Source: Lewinellaceae bacterium (GTDB taxonomy: Bacteria > Bacteroidota > Bacteroidia > Chitinophagales > Saprospiraceae). From it: a DNA stretch of 64,000 nt. The position numbers and the translations under genes were made by a program. The notes beneath the pieces are model-generated. The model had not been told where the DNA came from. It made no database searches and saw only the letters and a program-made list of their open reading frames with translations. The stretch lies in NCBI GenBank assembly GCA_020636215.1, contig JACJYG010000006.1, positions 806,001 through 870,000 of the forward strand. The letters run 5' to 3'. Shown here one piece after another: positions 43,550 to 52,270 of this stretch (position 1 is the stretch's first letter; each line of letters starts with the position of its first letter).

Positions 43550-44350
43550 ATGCCCAGCGCATTCCTCCATACTCCCTACGGCGATGTCCACTTCCGGAAG
43601 TTGGGCAGTGGGCAGCGTTTGCTGATCGCTTTCCATGGATTTGGTGTCGACAGTTCAGTTTTCCAATGCCTGGAGCCTCCGCTTCAAGGCATTTTTACCA
43701 TTTATGCAATAGACCTGCCTTTTCACGGGCAGACGCGATGGGCAGGCAAGGATTTTTCCCCGGAGCAGCTTGAATTTGTTATCCATGCCATTCTCCAGCA
43801 GGAGGGGAAGCAGTGCTTCGAGGCGCTGGGGCATAGCCTGGGCGGTCGGCTTTGGCTGTGCCTGTTGGGCCGCCTGGCGGGCCGCCTCGACGCCCTGTAC
43901 CTCTTGGCTCCTGATGGCCTGCAGACGCGGTGGATGGGCCTGGCGGAGCGTATGCCCCTGCTGTTGCGTCGGTTGGCCGGACAGCTGGCCACCCGGCCCG
44001 ACAGAGGCCTGGCGCTGGCGCGAGGGCTGCAGCAACGGGGGCTGATCGATGAGTTTGTGATCCGTTATCTCGTTCATCACCTGGGAGATAACCATCGCCG
44101 AAACCGGCTGTTGTATACCTGGTATGCCCTTAGTAACTTTCCCCTGAATGCCGTCAAAGCCAGGAAATACCTGTCTGCATCACAGGCGGCAACGCTGGTG
44201 TTATTGGGTAAGCGGGACCAGGTAATACCGGCTGTTGCCCTTCGGGCTGTACTGGAAGGAATGAAACACGTTCGCATTCGGGAAGTAGACGCTAATCATC
44301 AGACTATTTGCCAGTTGGTTGCGCCCTTCCTGGTGGAAGGGCTTTCCTGA
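43550..44350 (+). CDS. Alpha/beta hydrolase
   Basis: A 266-residue alpha/beta-hydrolase fold protein without a signal peptide. The nucleophile elbow is GHSLGG (Ser in EALGHSLGGRLWL), the acid is likely the Asp of GKRDQVIP, and the His is in DANHQTICQ. The oxyanion region AFHGFGVDSSVFQ is near the N-terminus. The substrate cannot be inferred; the lid region is short. It lies 45 bp upstream of a methyltransferase gene and may be co-transcribed with it. Confidence 0.87.
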   Translation: MPSAFLHTPYGDVHFRKLGSGQRLLIAFHGFGVDSSVFQCLEPPLQGIFTIYAIDLPFHGQTRWAGKDFSPEQLEFVIHAILQQEGKQCFEALGHSLGGRLWLCLLGRLAGRLDALYLLAPDGLQTRWMGLAERMPLLLRRLAGQLATRPDRGLALARGLQQRGLIDEFVIRYLVHHLGDNHRRNRLLYTWYALSNFPLNAVKARKYLSASQAATLVLLGKRDQVIPAVALRAVLEGMKHVRIREVDANHQTICQLVAPFLVEGLS

Positions 44351-44395
44351 GCGGGGTCAGAAGCAGCAGCTTTGGGCCGGTCAAACGCATTCATT

Positions 44396-45370
44396 ATGAA
44401 CGATTCGACGGAAAAAGTAGAGGCCTGCCTGGCATGCGGCAGCCGGCGGTTTCGCCCTGCTTTCACCAGCACCGCCCAAATGCATCCTTCAAAAGAGGCC
44501 TTTCTCTTCTCCCGTTGTGAGGATTGCGGCCTGATTTTCCTGTCCACCAGAGCCAGGCCGGAAGCGCTTGGGCAATATTATACGGAGCACTACCTTCCCT
44601 ACCGGGGCGATCGGGCATGGGGCCGCTACGCAGGCTTTGTAAGGCAGGGGCAGCAAAGGCTGGACCGGGCTAGGGTACGGGCAGTAGAGCGTTATGCAAC
44701 ACTTTCTTCCCAAAGCAAGGTGCTGGATGTAGGTTGTGGCAAACCGAGCTTTCTGAAATCACTTCACGAGAAACACGCCTGCGAATGCTGGGGGATCGAC
44801 TTCAGTGTGGAAGGCTGGAGAGGGGAAGCAGGATTTGATCCCCTTCACCTGCTGGAGGGTGGCCCACATGATATACCTCTGGAGCAACAATTCGATGTGA
44901 TCACCATGTGGCATTACCTGGAGCACGATTACGATCCGGCCGGAACATTGAGCCGGCTCAGAGCCTGTGCCCGGCCCGGCGCCATTTTACTGGTGGAAGT
45001 ACCCAACTTCAATGCCTGGTCGCGCCGGGTTTTCTGCCGCCATTGGGGGGGCTTCCATACTCCCCGGCATACCGCGATCTATACTCCCCAAACCCTCTCC
45101 ATCCTCCTGGAGCGGTCTGGCTGGAGGGTGGTGAGGAAAGGGCTTCCGGGTACGTTGGGGCCCTATATCCTCTGGTGGCTGAGCTGGCGGGAACGCCGGG
45201 GCGCCAACTGGGGGGCTTCCATGGCTCGCTATTTCCCGGAATTCCTTGCCGGCAGCATTTTGCTCGCCCCTGTTATGGCTCTCCGGCGTTGGTCTCTGGA
45301 TACGCAGTTGGTGGTAGCGGTGGTTAGCAGGCCGGTAGGTCACAAGGTCGGTAGGTCAGTAGGTTGGTAG
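44396..45370 (+). CDS. Class I SAM-dependent methyltransferase with N-terminal zinc-ribbon-like Cys
   Basis: The start at 44396 (MNDSTEKVEACLACGS) is preferred over an in-frame codon eight residues earlier. A CxxC pair in CLACGS and another in CEDCGL form a probable zinc ribbon. The SAM site is VLDVGCGKPSF (about residue 105) and MWHYLEHDYDP follows. The layout is that of Methyltransf_23-type enzymes often found in surface glycan clusters. The final ~12 residues are encoded by the 8-bp GGTC repeat array, so the C-terminus has been remodelled by the repeat. Confidence 0.85.
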   Translation: MNDSTEKVEACLACGSRRFRPAFTSTAQMHPSKEAFLFSRCEDCGLIFLSTRARPEALGQYYTEHYLPYRGDRAWGRYAGFVRQGQQRLDRARVRAVERYATLSSQSKVLDVGCGKPSFLKSLHEKHACECWGIDFSVEGWRGEAGFDPLHLLEGGPHDIPLEQQFDVITMWHYLEHDYDPAGTLSRLRACARPGAILLVEVPNFNAWSRRVFCRHWGGFHTPRHTAIYTPQTLSILLERSGWRVVRKGLPGTLGPYILWWLSWRERRGANWGASMARYFPEFLAGSILLAPVMALRRWSLDTQLVVAVVSRPVGHKVGRSVGW

Positions 45371-45650
45371 GTCACAAGGTCATTAGGTCGGTAGGTCACA
45401 AGGTCGGTAGGTCGTTGGGTCGTTGGGTCGTTGGGTCGTTAGGTCACAAGGTCGTTAGGTCGTTAGGTCGTTAGGTCACAAGGTCGGTAGGTCGTTGGGT
45501 CGTTGGGTCGTTAGGTCACAAGGTCGTTAGGTCGTTGGGGCGTTAGGTCGTTAGGTCACAAGGTCGTTAGGTCACTCCAGACCTTTAGACTTCCAGACCT
45601 CCAGACCTTTAGACCTCCAGACCTAATGACCTTTAGACCTCCACACCTTC
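45338..45650 (+). repeat. 29 in-register 8-bp GGTC units followed by inverted AGACC units
   Basis: From 45338 to 45569 there are exactly 29 consecutive 8-bp units of the form GGTCNNNN with no slip in register. The variable half takes few values (acaa, ggta, gtta, gttg, and once each atta and agta; two units have a changed core). From about 45578 to 45645 the array switches to 8-bp AGACC-type units, the reverse complement of GGTCT. The pair can form a very long imperfect hairpin. It fills the gap between the convergent methyltransferase and acyl-CoA dehydrogenase genes, reaching into the coding ends of both. Confidence 0.92.
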
Positions 45651-46846
45651 AACCCATACCCTTTCAATATTTTCCTTGCCAGGGAGGCCTTATGCGCCTC
45701 ATCGGGGCCGTCGTAGATGCGGGCGCTTCGCTCTTCGCGGTAAAAGAATGACAGGATCGTATCATCGGTGACACCCAGGGCGCCATGGACTTGTATTGCC
45801 CGGTCAACTACCTGTTGCAGGACATTGGCGGCAAAAAACTTGATGGTGGAGATATCCATCGCGGCGGCGCGCTGGCCGGCCTGGTCGATTTTAAGGGCAG
45901 TATGGAGCACCAAATAGCGGGCGGCGTCGATCTGGGCGCGGCTTTCGGCAATCATGGCCTGAATCATCTGCTGCTCGCCGAGCTTACGGCCCTCGGCGAT
46001 CTCACGGGTGGCGGCGCGTTGGCACATGAGGTGAAAGGCGCGTTCGCAGATGCCGATCCAGCGCATGCAGTGATGGATGCGGCCGGGGCCGAGTCGTTCC
46101 TGGGCCAACATGAATCCTCCGCCTTCCGGCCCTAGTAAGTTTGCTTGCGGGACACGTACGTTTTCCAATCGTATTTCGGCATGGCTGTGCCAGCCCTCGC
46201 CGGTATGCCCCATGATGGGGATGTTCCGGACGATTTCAAAACCTGGCGTATCCATTGGCACGATAATCATGCTGGCCCGCTGGTAGGGACTGTTGGCTTC
46301 CGGGTTGGTATTGGCCATTACGATGGAGAATGCCGCTCCGTCGGCGGCAGTGGCGAACCACTTGTGGCCGTTGATGACGTATTCCCCTCCCTCCTTTACA
46401 GCGGTTGTCCCCATCCGGATGGGGTTGGAGCCGGCGAATTCAGGCTCCGTCATAGCAAAACAGGAACGGATATCGCCATTGAGCAGGGGCGTCAGGAAAC
46501 GTTCGCGTTGTGCGGGGTTGCCGTGTTGCAGCAACAGCTCGATATTACCGGCATCCGGCGCCTGGCAGTTGAAGGCCAGGTGGGCGAAAGGAGACCTGCC
46601 CAGCAGTTCACTCAGTTGGCCAAATTCGAGCAGGCTTAGGCCCGCCCCACCTTCCGCTTCGGCAATAGGGGGATTCCAGGCGCCCGTGGCGCGTGCCTTG
46701 TCCCGAAGGCCGCGCAACTCGGCTTCAACCTCCCGGAAAGGCATCCGAAACCACCGCGCTTCATTGGGATAGATCTCCGATTCCATAAAAGTGTGTACAG
46801 CCTCGTAGAGGCGTTTCAGTTTAGGGGTGGCGAAGACGTCTACCAT
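45623..46846 (-). CDS. Acyl-CoA dehydrogenase family protein (ACAD10/11-like)
   Basis: FAD-dependent alpha,beta-dehydrogenation of acyl-CoA. The start at 46846 (MVDVFATPKL) is chosen because the longer open frame runs back into the next gene. At 407 residues the length is normal. FAD and substrate blocks are visible: CFAMTEPEFAGSNP, then INGHKWFATAADG, then QVHGALGVTDDT. The C-terminal RIYDGPDEAHKASLAR is typical of the subgroup related to ACAD10/11. The last codons approach the AGACC repeat array. The physiological substrate is unknown. Confidence 0.93.
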   Translation of the reverse strand: MVDVFATPKLKRLYEAVHTFMESEIYPNEARWFRMPFREVEAELRGLRDKARATGAWNPPIAEAEGGAGLSLLEFGQLSELLGRSPFAHLAFNCQAPDAGNIELLLQHGNPAQRERFLTPLLNGDIRSCFAMTEPEFAGSNPIRMGTTAVKEGGEYVINGHKWFATAADGAAFSIVMANTNPEANSPYQRASMIIVPMDTPGFEIVRNIPIMGHTGEGWHSHAEIRLENVRVPQANLLGPEGGGFMLAQERLGPGRIHHCMRWIGICERAFHLMCQRAATREIAEGRKLGEQQMIQAMIAESRAQIDAARYLVLHTALKIDQAGQRAAAMDISTIKFFAANVLQQVVDRAIQVHGALGVTDDTILSFFYREERSARIYDGPDEAHKASLARKILKGYGLKVWRSKGH

Positions 46847-46862
46847 GATTGCGGAAAATTGG

Positions 46863-48059
46863 TTAGGTGAAAAGGGCGATGAGGAAGGTGCCAACGGTGG
46901 CAATGAAGCCGACCATAAAGACATTATAGGAAATAGACAGGTATCGGTATTTTTTATCGAGCACCTTACCCAGGTTATAGAGGTCGCGCACCATATTGCC
47001 GTACAATAGTTGGCTGTCGTTGAAGAGTTCATCCATCGCTTCCTCGTACTCGTCGGGGCTGAGGGTGACGAAGTTGCCGAAGAAGATGACATTTTTACGC
47101 GCCTCCTCAACGGATGTCCCTTTAGGGTTGAGCATGGTCACCTTGGGCCGTGCCGACAACACGGCGAAAATTAATGATGCCAGGCCGGTAACCAGAAAAA
47201 GCACGACGGGAAGCAGGATCTCCGGGGTATTCTCTCCGATATTTCGGTAGGAAAGGAAGGTGATCAGGACGCTAAGTAAGATGGCGTTGACGCTGATCAT
47301 GATATTGGCCTTGTTATCGGCGAGGGAACTGAGGTTGATGTGGTTGCGGTAGTTGGTGCGGAAGAAGGTCTGTGCGCCTCGTTGCGGGATCTTTTCCTCT
47401 AACTGGGAGAAGGGCCCTGAAAGAACATCCTCTTTTTCCAGCCGTTTTTCCAGGCTTCTCCGGGTTTGGTAGATGGCCTGGGCGAGCCGGGGTTGTAAGA
47501 TGGCCTGGGCGTATTGGGTATGCAGTTTGACGCGCAGTAGTTCTTCCAATAGCAGGCGAGGCCATTCCGACCGGCTAAAGCGCTGGCCGAGGATCAACTC
47601 CCGTTCCAGTTGCAGCAAGGCCGCTTTTTCCTCTTGTTCGGGCAGATAGGTAGCAGCCTGTACGGCATCGCTCAGGATACGCACCTCTTCCGAAATGGGG
47701 GCGTCTCCCCTGAGCACGTCGCCGATGCATTCTATCACCCGTTCGGCAAGGCCTTCTTCGGTTGTGTTCTGGCTGAAGAACTGCCGGGCCACTTCCTGGC
47801 TGAATTGGGCGGGATTCTGATAATCGTACAAATAGCCGCCCGGCAGCAGCCAGGCCGCCAGTTGGGTGCATTCGGCCGTGTCCTGATTGACGCCTTCTTC
47901 GCTAATGATTTCCGCCACCTTGTCAGATACCGAAGCAGCAAAGCTATAATTGTGGACGAGCAGGCGGCCGTCCTGCCGCTGCCCGAAGAGCTGTAGCGTG
48001 AAGGCTTGCGCCTTGTTTACAAGAGGAGAGAAGCCTTGTTCTGTATTTATTTCTTTCAT
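46863..48059 (-). CDS. HD-PycTM family membrane protein with degenerate HD domain (Pycsar-effector-related)
   Basis: A 398-residue protein with the layout of Bacteroidota HD-PycTM proteins. The C-terminal part (about residues 230-398) has the PycTM hallmark RTNYRNHINLSSLADNKANI, two closely spaced membrane helices, LSARPKVTMLNPKGTS, and a final helix. In Pycsar systems such membrane domains respond to cCMP or cUMP made by a cyclase. The N-terminal domain aligns with HD phosphohydrolases, but the metal HD in the usual AAWFHDTGY block is replaced by AAWLLPGGY, so it should be inactive. No cyclase gene is nearby. Confidence 0.82.
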   Translation of the reverse strand: MKEINTEQGFSPLVNKAQAFTLQLFGQRQDGRLLVHNYSFAASVSDKVAEIISEEGVNQDTAECTQLAAWLLPGGYLYDYQNPAQFSQEVARQFFSQNTTEEGLAERVIECIGDVLRGDAPISEEVRILSDAVQAATYLPEQEEKAALLQLERELILGQRFSRSEWPRLLLEELLRVKLHTQYAQAILQPRLAQAIYQTRRSLEKRLEKEDVLSGPFSQLEEKIPQRGAQTFFRTNYRNHINLSSLADNKANIMISVNAILLSVLITFLSYRNIGENTPEILLPVVLFLVTGLASLIFAVLSARPKVTMLNPKGTSVEEARKNVIFFGNFVTLSPDEYEEAMDELFNDSQLLYGNMVRDLYNLGKVLDKKYRYLSISYNVFMVGFIATVGTFLIALFT

Positions 48060-48459
48060 AGGATTAACATGGAGGGGTAAGATACGAAAAAGAGTGGTTG
48101 GATGTTTGGACAGGCTATGGTTTGAAGTGGGGAATCGGAAGGGGGCCCGTCTTCACCACCTTTGCTATCGCAGCCGGGTAAAAAGTGGGAGGCCGGAATG
48201 CTTAGCGGAGCGACCATTATGCCTGCCTGCTGACAAATCACTGGCCCCGGCCGCACTTTGCAGCGATTAGCGCGTTTGTAATGTAGTGTAAATTGGATAT
48301 CTTTGTAATTCCAAAAAAAGCAACCCTGGCAACACTCCATTTTCCCCTGCTGAAAAAGAACACCACTCTATAAAGTAGAAACGATGGCTACCCTATCTCA
48401 GCCGGCCCGGCTGAATGGATTGGCCAATATTCCAAAAATTGATCAAAAAGGTGTTTTAT
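48060..48459. other. Divergent intergenic region (400 bp)
   Basis: Separates the HD-PycTM gene (-) from a lipoprotein gene (+). Apart from the promoter at 48275-48305 I see nothing strongly structured. The implied plus-strand leader is about 150 bases and contains no recognised riboswitch. Confidence 0.5.
48275..48305 (+). promoter_or_regulatory. Bacteroidota-type promoter (TTTG, 19 bp, TATCTTTG)
   Basis: TTTG at 48275-48278 and TATCTTTG at 48298-48305 are separated by 19 bp, matching the -33/-7 consensus of the Bacteroidota housekeeping sigma factor. It would drive the lipoprotein gene starting at 48460. Confidence 0.7.
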
Positions 48460-50010
48460 ATGAAAAGGTTGACCCTGTTAGTACCAGCCGTAGTACTATT
48501 AGCTTTCACTGCCTGCCAGCGTTTCGATGAACTCGAAGGGCTCGATAGCGCCCAATATGATGCAGAGTATGCTTTACCCCTGCTTAATACCAGCCTCTCG
48601 ATTAAGGATGCGCTGGAAAAATTTGAAGACCTATCCACTATTATTATCGATCCGGATGGCGTCATTCACTTTACTTATAGTGGAGATGTGATCACCCAAA
48701 GTAGTGATACGATCTTCAAGAAGATCAATGAAACCCTTAGCGGCGTCCCCATCCCGATCACGAGCAAGCGGATGGCCCTGCAACTGGAATTTCCCGATGG
48801 GATCTCTTTTGACCGCCTGTTGATCAAAAAAGGCATACTCCGGTGGACATTCCAGCACAAACACCCGGACCCCGTTCAGTTTCAAATGACCCTTCCACAA
48901 GTTTCCAAGGATGGCCAACCGCTTACTTTGACGGGAAGCCTTCCGGGCTACAGTGGTTCCGGAACAGCACCGACCTACCTGCTGGGCGTATTGAACCCCA
49001 CTGCACTGGATGGTTATGAAGTTGTACCCGACCCGGTGACGGATTCGGTTTATGTGGAATACGAGTTACTCCGCTCCAATGGACAACCGGATACCGCTAC
49101 TTTTGTCGGCATCACGTTCGATAGCCTTCGCTTTTCCTATATGGAGGGTTACCTGGGGATCCAGGAACACAAAGGAGGCCGCGATACGATCCTGATCGAT
49201 TTCTTTGACAATTGGGTGAGAGGGGATATCTATTTTGAGGATCCCACGGTTGTTTTTAATATCGAGAACTCCTTTGGCATCCCCACCGAATCGAGGGTCA
49301 AGGTCTTTGAGGTGTTTACTGTGCAGGGGGATATACTACCGCTGGAGAGCCAGTATGTGACCGACGGCATCGCTTTCCCTTATCCTTCCATTGACGAGGT
49401 AGGGGTCATAAAGCGGGAGAACTTTGTGTTCAACAAGCAAAATTCCAATATTGATGTAATTCTGGGCGCCGGCCCGCTGGCTATCGATTATGATGTAGAC
49501 GCCATAACGAACCCGGATTCCAACACTAATATCCGGGGATTTATTACCGACAGCAGTTATTATAAGGTTCGCGTCGAGGTCGACTTACCGCTCTACGGCC
49601 GGTCTTTCGATTTCGTGGGGCGAGATACCTTCAATATCGAGTTCAACAATTATGAAAACGTGCGCAATGCCGAGTTCAAGTTGGTAACCGTCAACGGGCT
49701 GCCGCTGGATGTGGCCGTTCAGGGCTATTTCCTCGATGAATCCGGCACGGTGCTGGATTCCCTTTTTGAATCCAGGCAGCGGGTCATTGAATCGGCGGCT
49801 GTTAATAGCAATGGCGTATCCATTAGCCCGACCGAAGACGTCACCTTCATCGATTACCCCGATGCGCGCTTCGACCGGATCCGTACGTCCAAACGAATCG
49901 CGATAGTGGCGGCCTTCTCCACCATCAACGAAGGACAGCAATCCGTGAAGATACTGGCCGACCAGGCCGTGCAGGTCAAGCTTGGGGTGATCCTGGGCGT
50001 GCGGAATTAA
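48460..50010 (+). CDS. Large outer-membrane or surface lipoprotein of unknown function
   Basis: The start at 48460 gives MKRLTLLVPAVVLLAFTACQ, a lipoprotein signal with Cys at about residue 19; an upstream in-frame Met would place it internally. The 516-residue mature protein is predominantly beta, with repeated long strands and Asp/Asn-rich turns, no catalytic motif, and no T9SS domain. It is followed 183 bp downstream by a DUF5723 protein; this pair (lipoprotein plus DUF5723 barrel-like protein) suggests a shared envelope role. Confidence 0.8.
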   Translation: MKRLTLLVPAVVLLAFTACQRFDELEGLDSAQYDAEYALPLLNTSLSIKDALEKFEDLSTIIIDPDGVIHFTYSGDVITQSSDTIFKKINETLSGVPIPITSKRMALQLEFPDGISFDRLLIKKGILRWTFQHKHPDPVQFQMTLPQVSKDGQPLTLTGSLPGYSGSGTAPTYLLGVLNPTALDGYEVVPDPVTDSVYVEYELLRSNGQPDTATFVGITFDSLRFSYMEGYLGIQEHKGGRDTILIDFFDNWVRGDIYFEDPTVVFNIENSFGIPTESRVKVFEVFTVQGDILPLESQYVTDGIAFPYPSIDEVGVIKRENFVFNKQNSNIDVILGAGPLAIDYDVDAITNPDSNTNIRGFITDSSYYKVRVEVDLPLYGRSFDFVGRDTFNIEFNNYENVRNAEFKLVTVNGLPLDVAVQGYFLDESGTVLDSLFESRQRVIESAAVNSNGVSISPTEDVTFIDYPDARFDRIRTSKRIAIVAAFSTINEGQQSVKILADQAVQVKLGVILGVRN

Positions 50011-50193
50011 TAGTAATGGACGGAGCAATTGTATAATGACGCTTTGCTTCGGTTGCATGGAACTGGAGCTCGGCTCATAGAAAATGGTTATATGGCTAGA
50101 TTGACAAATGGTTGACTTGAGTTGTGCTACTGGGAGAATCTCCCTCAACCATTCAGCCATCCAACTATCCAGCCATTCAAAAGCTAATCACTT

Positions 50194-51561
50194 ATGTTAA
50201 GAATATCATTTTTATTATCGCTGGCGCTGGCCTTTTGCACTGGCCTTTGGGCTCAGGAAGACCTTTCTACCCATTTCCTGCGCCACACCTGGCAGGCCAA
50301 CCGCACCAACCCGGCTTTTTTTCCGGAGCATAAATTCATAATTGGCTTACCGGGCGTATATAACAGCCTGCGGGCTACCAACATCACCTATGGCGACCTG
50401 GCCACCCGGAACGAGAACGGAGAAAAGGTGCTCGACATCGATAACGCCATCGGGAAATTGGGCCCGGATAATATCATCCGAGAAAACCTGGACATTGAGA
50501 CCATCAGCCTGGGCCTGCGTCTGGGCAAACTGTCTCTTAGCCTGGGGCATATGCTGCGGTACAACGCTTTCCTCAACTATCCCAAAACCCTGCCGCAACT
50601 TATCTGGCAGGGTAATGCGCAATTCGTTGGCCAGGAAGTGAGCTTTGGCCCCGATGTCGACCTGTATGGCTACCAGGAGTACGCCCTCGGGTTGGCCGGC
50701 GAAATACTGCCCGGCCTGACGGTTGGCGGCCGGGCCAAGTTGCTGGCGGGGGTGGGCGCCATCCAAACCGAACGCCATGACCTGCGCCTCTACACCGATA
50801 GTGATATCTATCAATTGCAGCTCACCGCCGATCTTCTGGCCAACTCCGCCGGATCGCTTCAGTACGACGGTTTTGATAAGCTGAGCGTCAATTACAACTT
50901 TGGCAGCTTCAATCCCGAAGAGCTGTTCACCGGCAATACCGGCCTGGCCTTCGACCTCGGCCTGGCTCTGCGGCTCGGCCGCCTGGAACTGGCCGCCAGC
51001 GCACTCGACCTGGGCAACGTTCAATGGAAAAAGGATGTAAGGAACTATAGCCTAAAGGGGGTATTCGAGTACGAAGGCCTGGACCTGGCCCAGAATATTT
51101 TCGAAGACAGCTCTTCGGTTGGCTCTGTGCTGGATACCCTCCGGGAAATATACGATGTGGTGGAAACCAACAACAGCTATCAAACCCAGTTGCCGGCTCG
51201 TTATTACTTCAGCGGCTTGTACCATGTGAGTGAAAAGTTGCAGCTAGGAGCGCTGTTCTATGCCGAAAACTATCGCGGGGAATTCTCATCGGCCGTCGCG
51301 CTCAGCGCCAACCTCGGCCTGTTGCCGTTCCTGAACGTCGGCGCCAGCTATGCCTACCGCAGCGAGCGCTACGACAACCTCGGCCTGAACGCCGCCGTCA
51401 AATTGGGCCCCGTCCAGGTGATGGCGGCGACGGATAACATCATCACCGCCATCCGGCCCGAGGATAGCCATAGCGCTAATGTACGGCTGGGTTTGAATTT
51501 GTTGTTTGGCAGCACAGACGGCAGTGGGGGCCCCGGGAAAGGCACGGATGGTTTTTATTAG
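50194..51561 (+). CDS. DUF5723 family outer-membrane protein
   Basis: A 455-residue protein with a signal peptide (MLRISFLLSLALAFCTGLWAQ) and the family opening HTWQANRTNPAFFPEHKFIIGLP. Alternating hydrophobic beta-strands across the whole length and glycine-rich turns suggest a PorV-like outer-membrane barrel. The protein ends in a Gly/Ser-rich stretch rather than a terminal aromatic residue, so barrel insertion is less certain. Function is unknown. It probably forms a unit with the upstream lipoprotein. Confidence 0.83.
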   Translation: MLRISFLLSLALAFCTGLWAQEDLSTHFLRHTWQANRTNPAFFPEHKFIIGLPGVYNSLRATNITYGDLATRNENGEKVLDIDNAIGKLGPDNIIRENLDIETISLGLRLGKLSLSLGHMLRYNAFLNYPKTLPQLIWQGNAQFVGQEVSFGPDVDLYGYQEYALGLAGEILPGLTVGGRAKLLAGVGAIQTERHDLRLYTDSDIYQLQLTADLLANSAGSLQYDGFDKLSVNYNFGSFNPEELFTGNTGLAFDLGLALRLGRLELAASALDLGNVQWKKDVRNYSLKGVFEYEGLDLAQNIFEDSSSVGSVLDTLREIYDVVETNNSYQTQLPARYYFSGLYHVSEKLQLGALFYAENYRGEFSSAVALSANLGLLPFLNVGASYAYRSERYDNLGLNAAVKLGPVQVMAATDNIITAIRPEDSHSANVRLGLNLLFGSTDGSGGPGKGTDGFY

Positions 51562-51582
51562 AAAATGCCATGCCCTTGAGCG

Positions 51583-51678
51583 GATGCTATTGATCCTTTG
51601 GATACTCGCTCCCGATGGGAGCGGATGCTATAGATACTGTCGATACTGGCTGAAGCTATAGATCCTATTGATACGTGC
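51583..51678 (+). repeat. 9-bp GATNCTNTN array
   Basis: Two runs of 9-bp units starting GAT (51583-51609 and 51624-51678, one unit slipped) share the word GATGCTAT or GATACT with the array at 11756. The runs are separated by a short block containing CGCTCCCGATGGGAGCG, itself a palindrome. It lies between DUF5723 (+) and a small minus-strand gene. Confidence 0.7.
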
Positions 51679-51708
51679 TTCACTTTTTCGGGCATAAATA
51701 ATGTATTG

Positions 51709-52083
51709 TTAAACACTTTCCACCTGATCCTGTAAACGTTGGGCCATCATCGCCATGATCCTTCGGGTAGCTTCGGACTCCTGTTGCAGGAAAACATCAT
51801 ATTCCTCGGGTGTAAACTGCCCAATGACGGCGCCGAGCAGTAGCTTGCGCAGGCTATTGTCTTTACTGAGGCTCTGTTCGATCTGTTGTAGCTGCCGAAG
51901 GCGAGGCATTTTGTGAAAGGCGGTCTTGCGTTTTTCCATGAAGTGGCGGAAGATGGCCAGCAGCAGTTCGTTCTGCAGTTTGAGGATGGGGCGAAGCACC
52001 TCATTTTGAAAGCTTTCTTCGGCCGTTTCGGCCGGCTTTTCCACGGCAATCGCCGGGCGAATGCTTTTGCGGGTATCTGGCAT
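51709..52083 (-). CDS. Small conserved Bacteroidota protein (often mislabelled glyoxalase)
   Basis: A 124-residue, mostly helical, basic protein. The blocks SFQNEVLRPILKLQNELLLAIFRHF and IGQFTPEEYDVFLQQ resemble a short Bacteroidota protein family that databases commonly label glyoxalase. I see no glyoxalase metal ligands or beta-alpha-beta repeats, so I do not endorse that label. No signal peptide or membrane segment is present. Confidence 0.7.
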   Translation of the reverse strand: MPDTRKSIRPAIAVEKPAETAEESFQNEVLRPILKLQNELLLAIFRHFMEKRKTAFHKMPRLRQLQQIEQSLSKDNSLRKLLLGAVIGQFTPEEYDVFLQQESEATRRIMAMMAQRLQDQVESV

Positions 52084-52104
52084 GTCGGGAATTTTTCCTG
52101 TTTA

Positions 52105-52267
52105 AGAAGCTGTTTGAATTTAGTCCTTCAGTTTTATTATGCCTCTTTTTCCGCCACTCTGCGGCTTTTTTTCGCCCCGTACCTATGGGTACGAGGCTCA
52201 AAAAGAGCCTTGATTGACGAAAAAATAGCCTATAATAAATTCTAAAAACCAAATTCAAGCAGCTTCT
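52105..52267. mobile_element. MITE-like element with 17-bp terminal inverted repeats
   Basis: AGAAGCTGTTTGAATTT (52105-52121) is repeated inverted at 52251-52267 with one mismatch, enclosing 129 bp that contains two small hairpins and no ORF. The size and ends suit a miniature inverted-repeat element. The insertion sequence starting at 52271 lies three bases beyond its right end. A single copy is seen in the window, so mobility is inferred only. Confidence 0.5.
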
Positions 52268-52270
52268 AAG

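Noticed and set aside
45338..45650. 8-bp array considered as coding low-complexity protein or CRISPR
   Set aside because: Eight-bp periodicity shifts frame every unit and there are no unique spacers; only the last few codons of the methyltransferase use it.
46863..48059. Calling a complete Pycsar defence system
   Set aside because: No uridylate/cytidylate cyclase gene is adjacent; both neighbours are an acyl-CoA dehydrogenase and an unrelated lipoprotein.
51709..52083. Glyoxalase annotation for the small 124-residue protein
   Set aside because: No metal ligands or glyoxalase fold pattern; the label appears to be a propagated database name.
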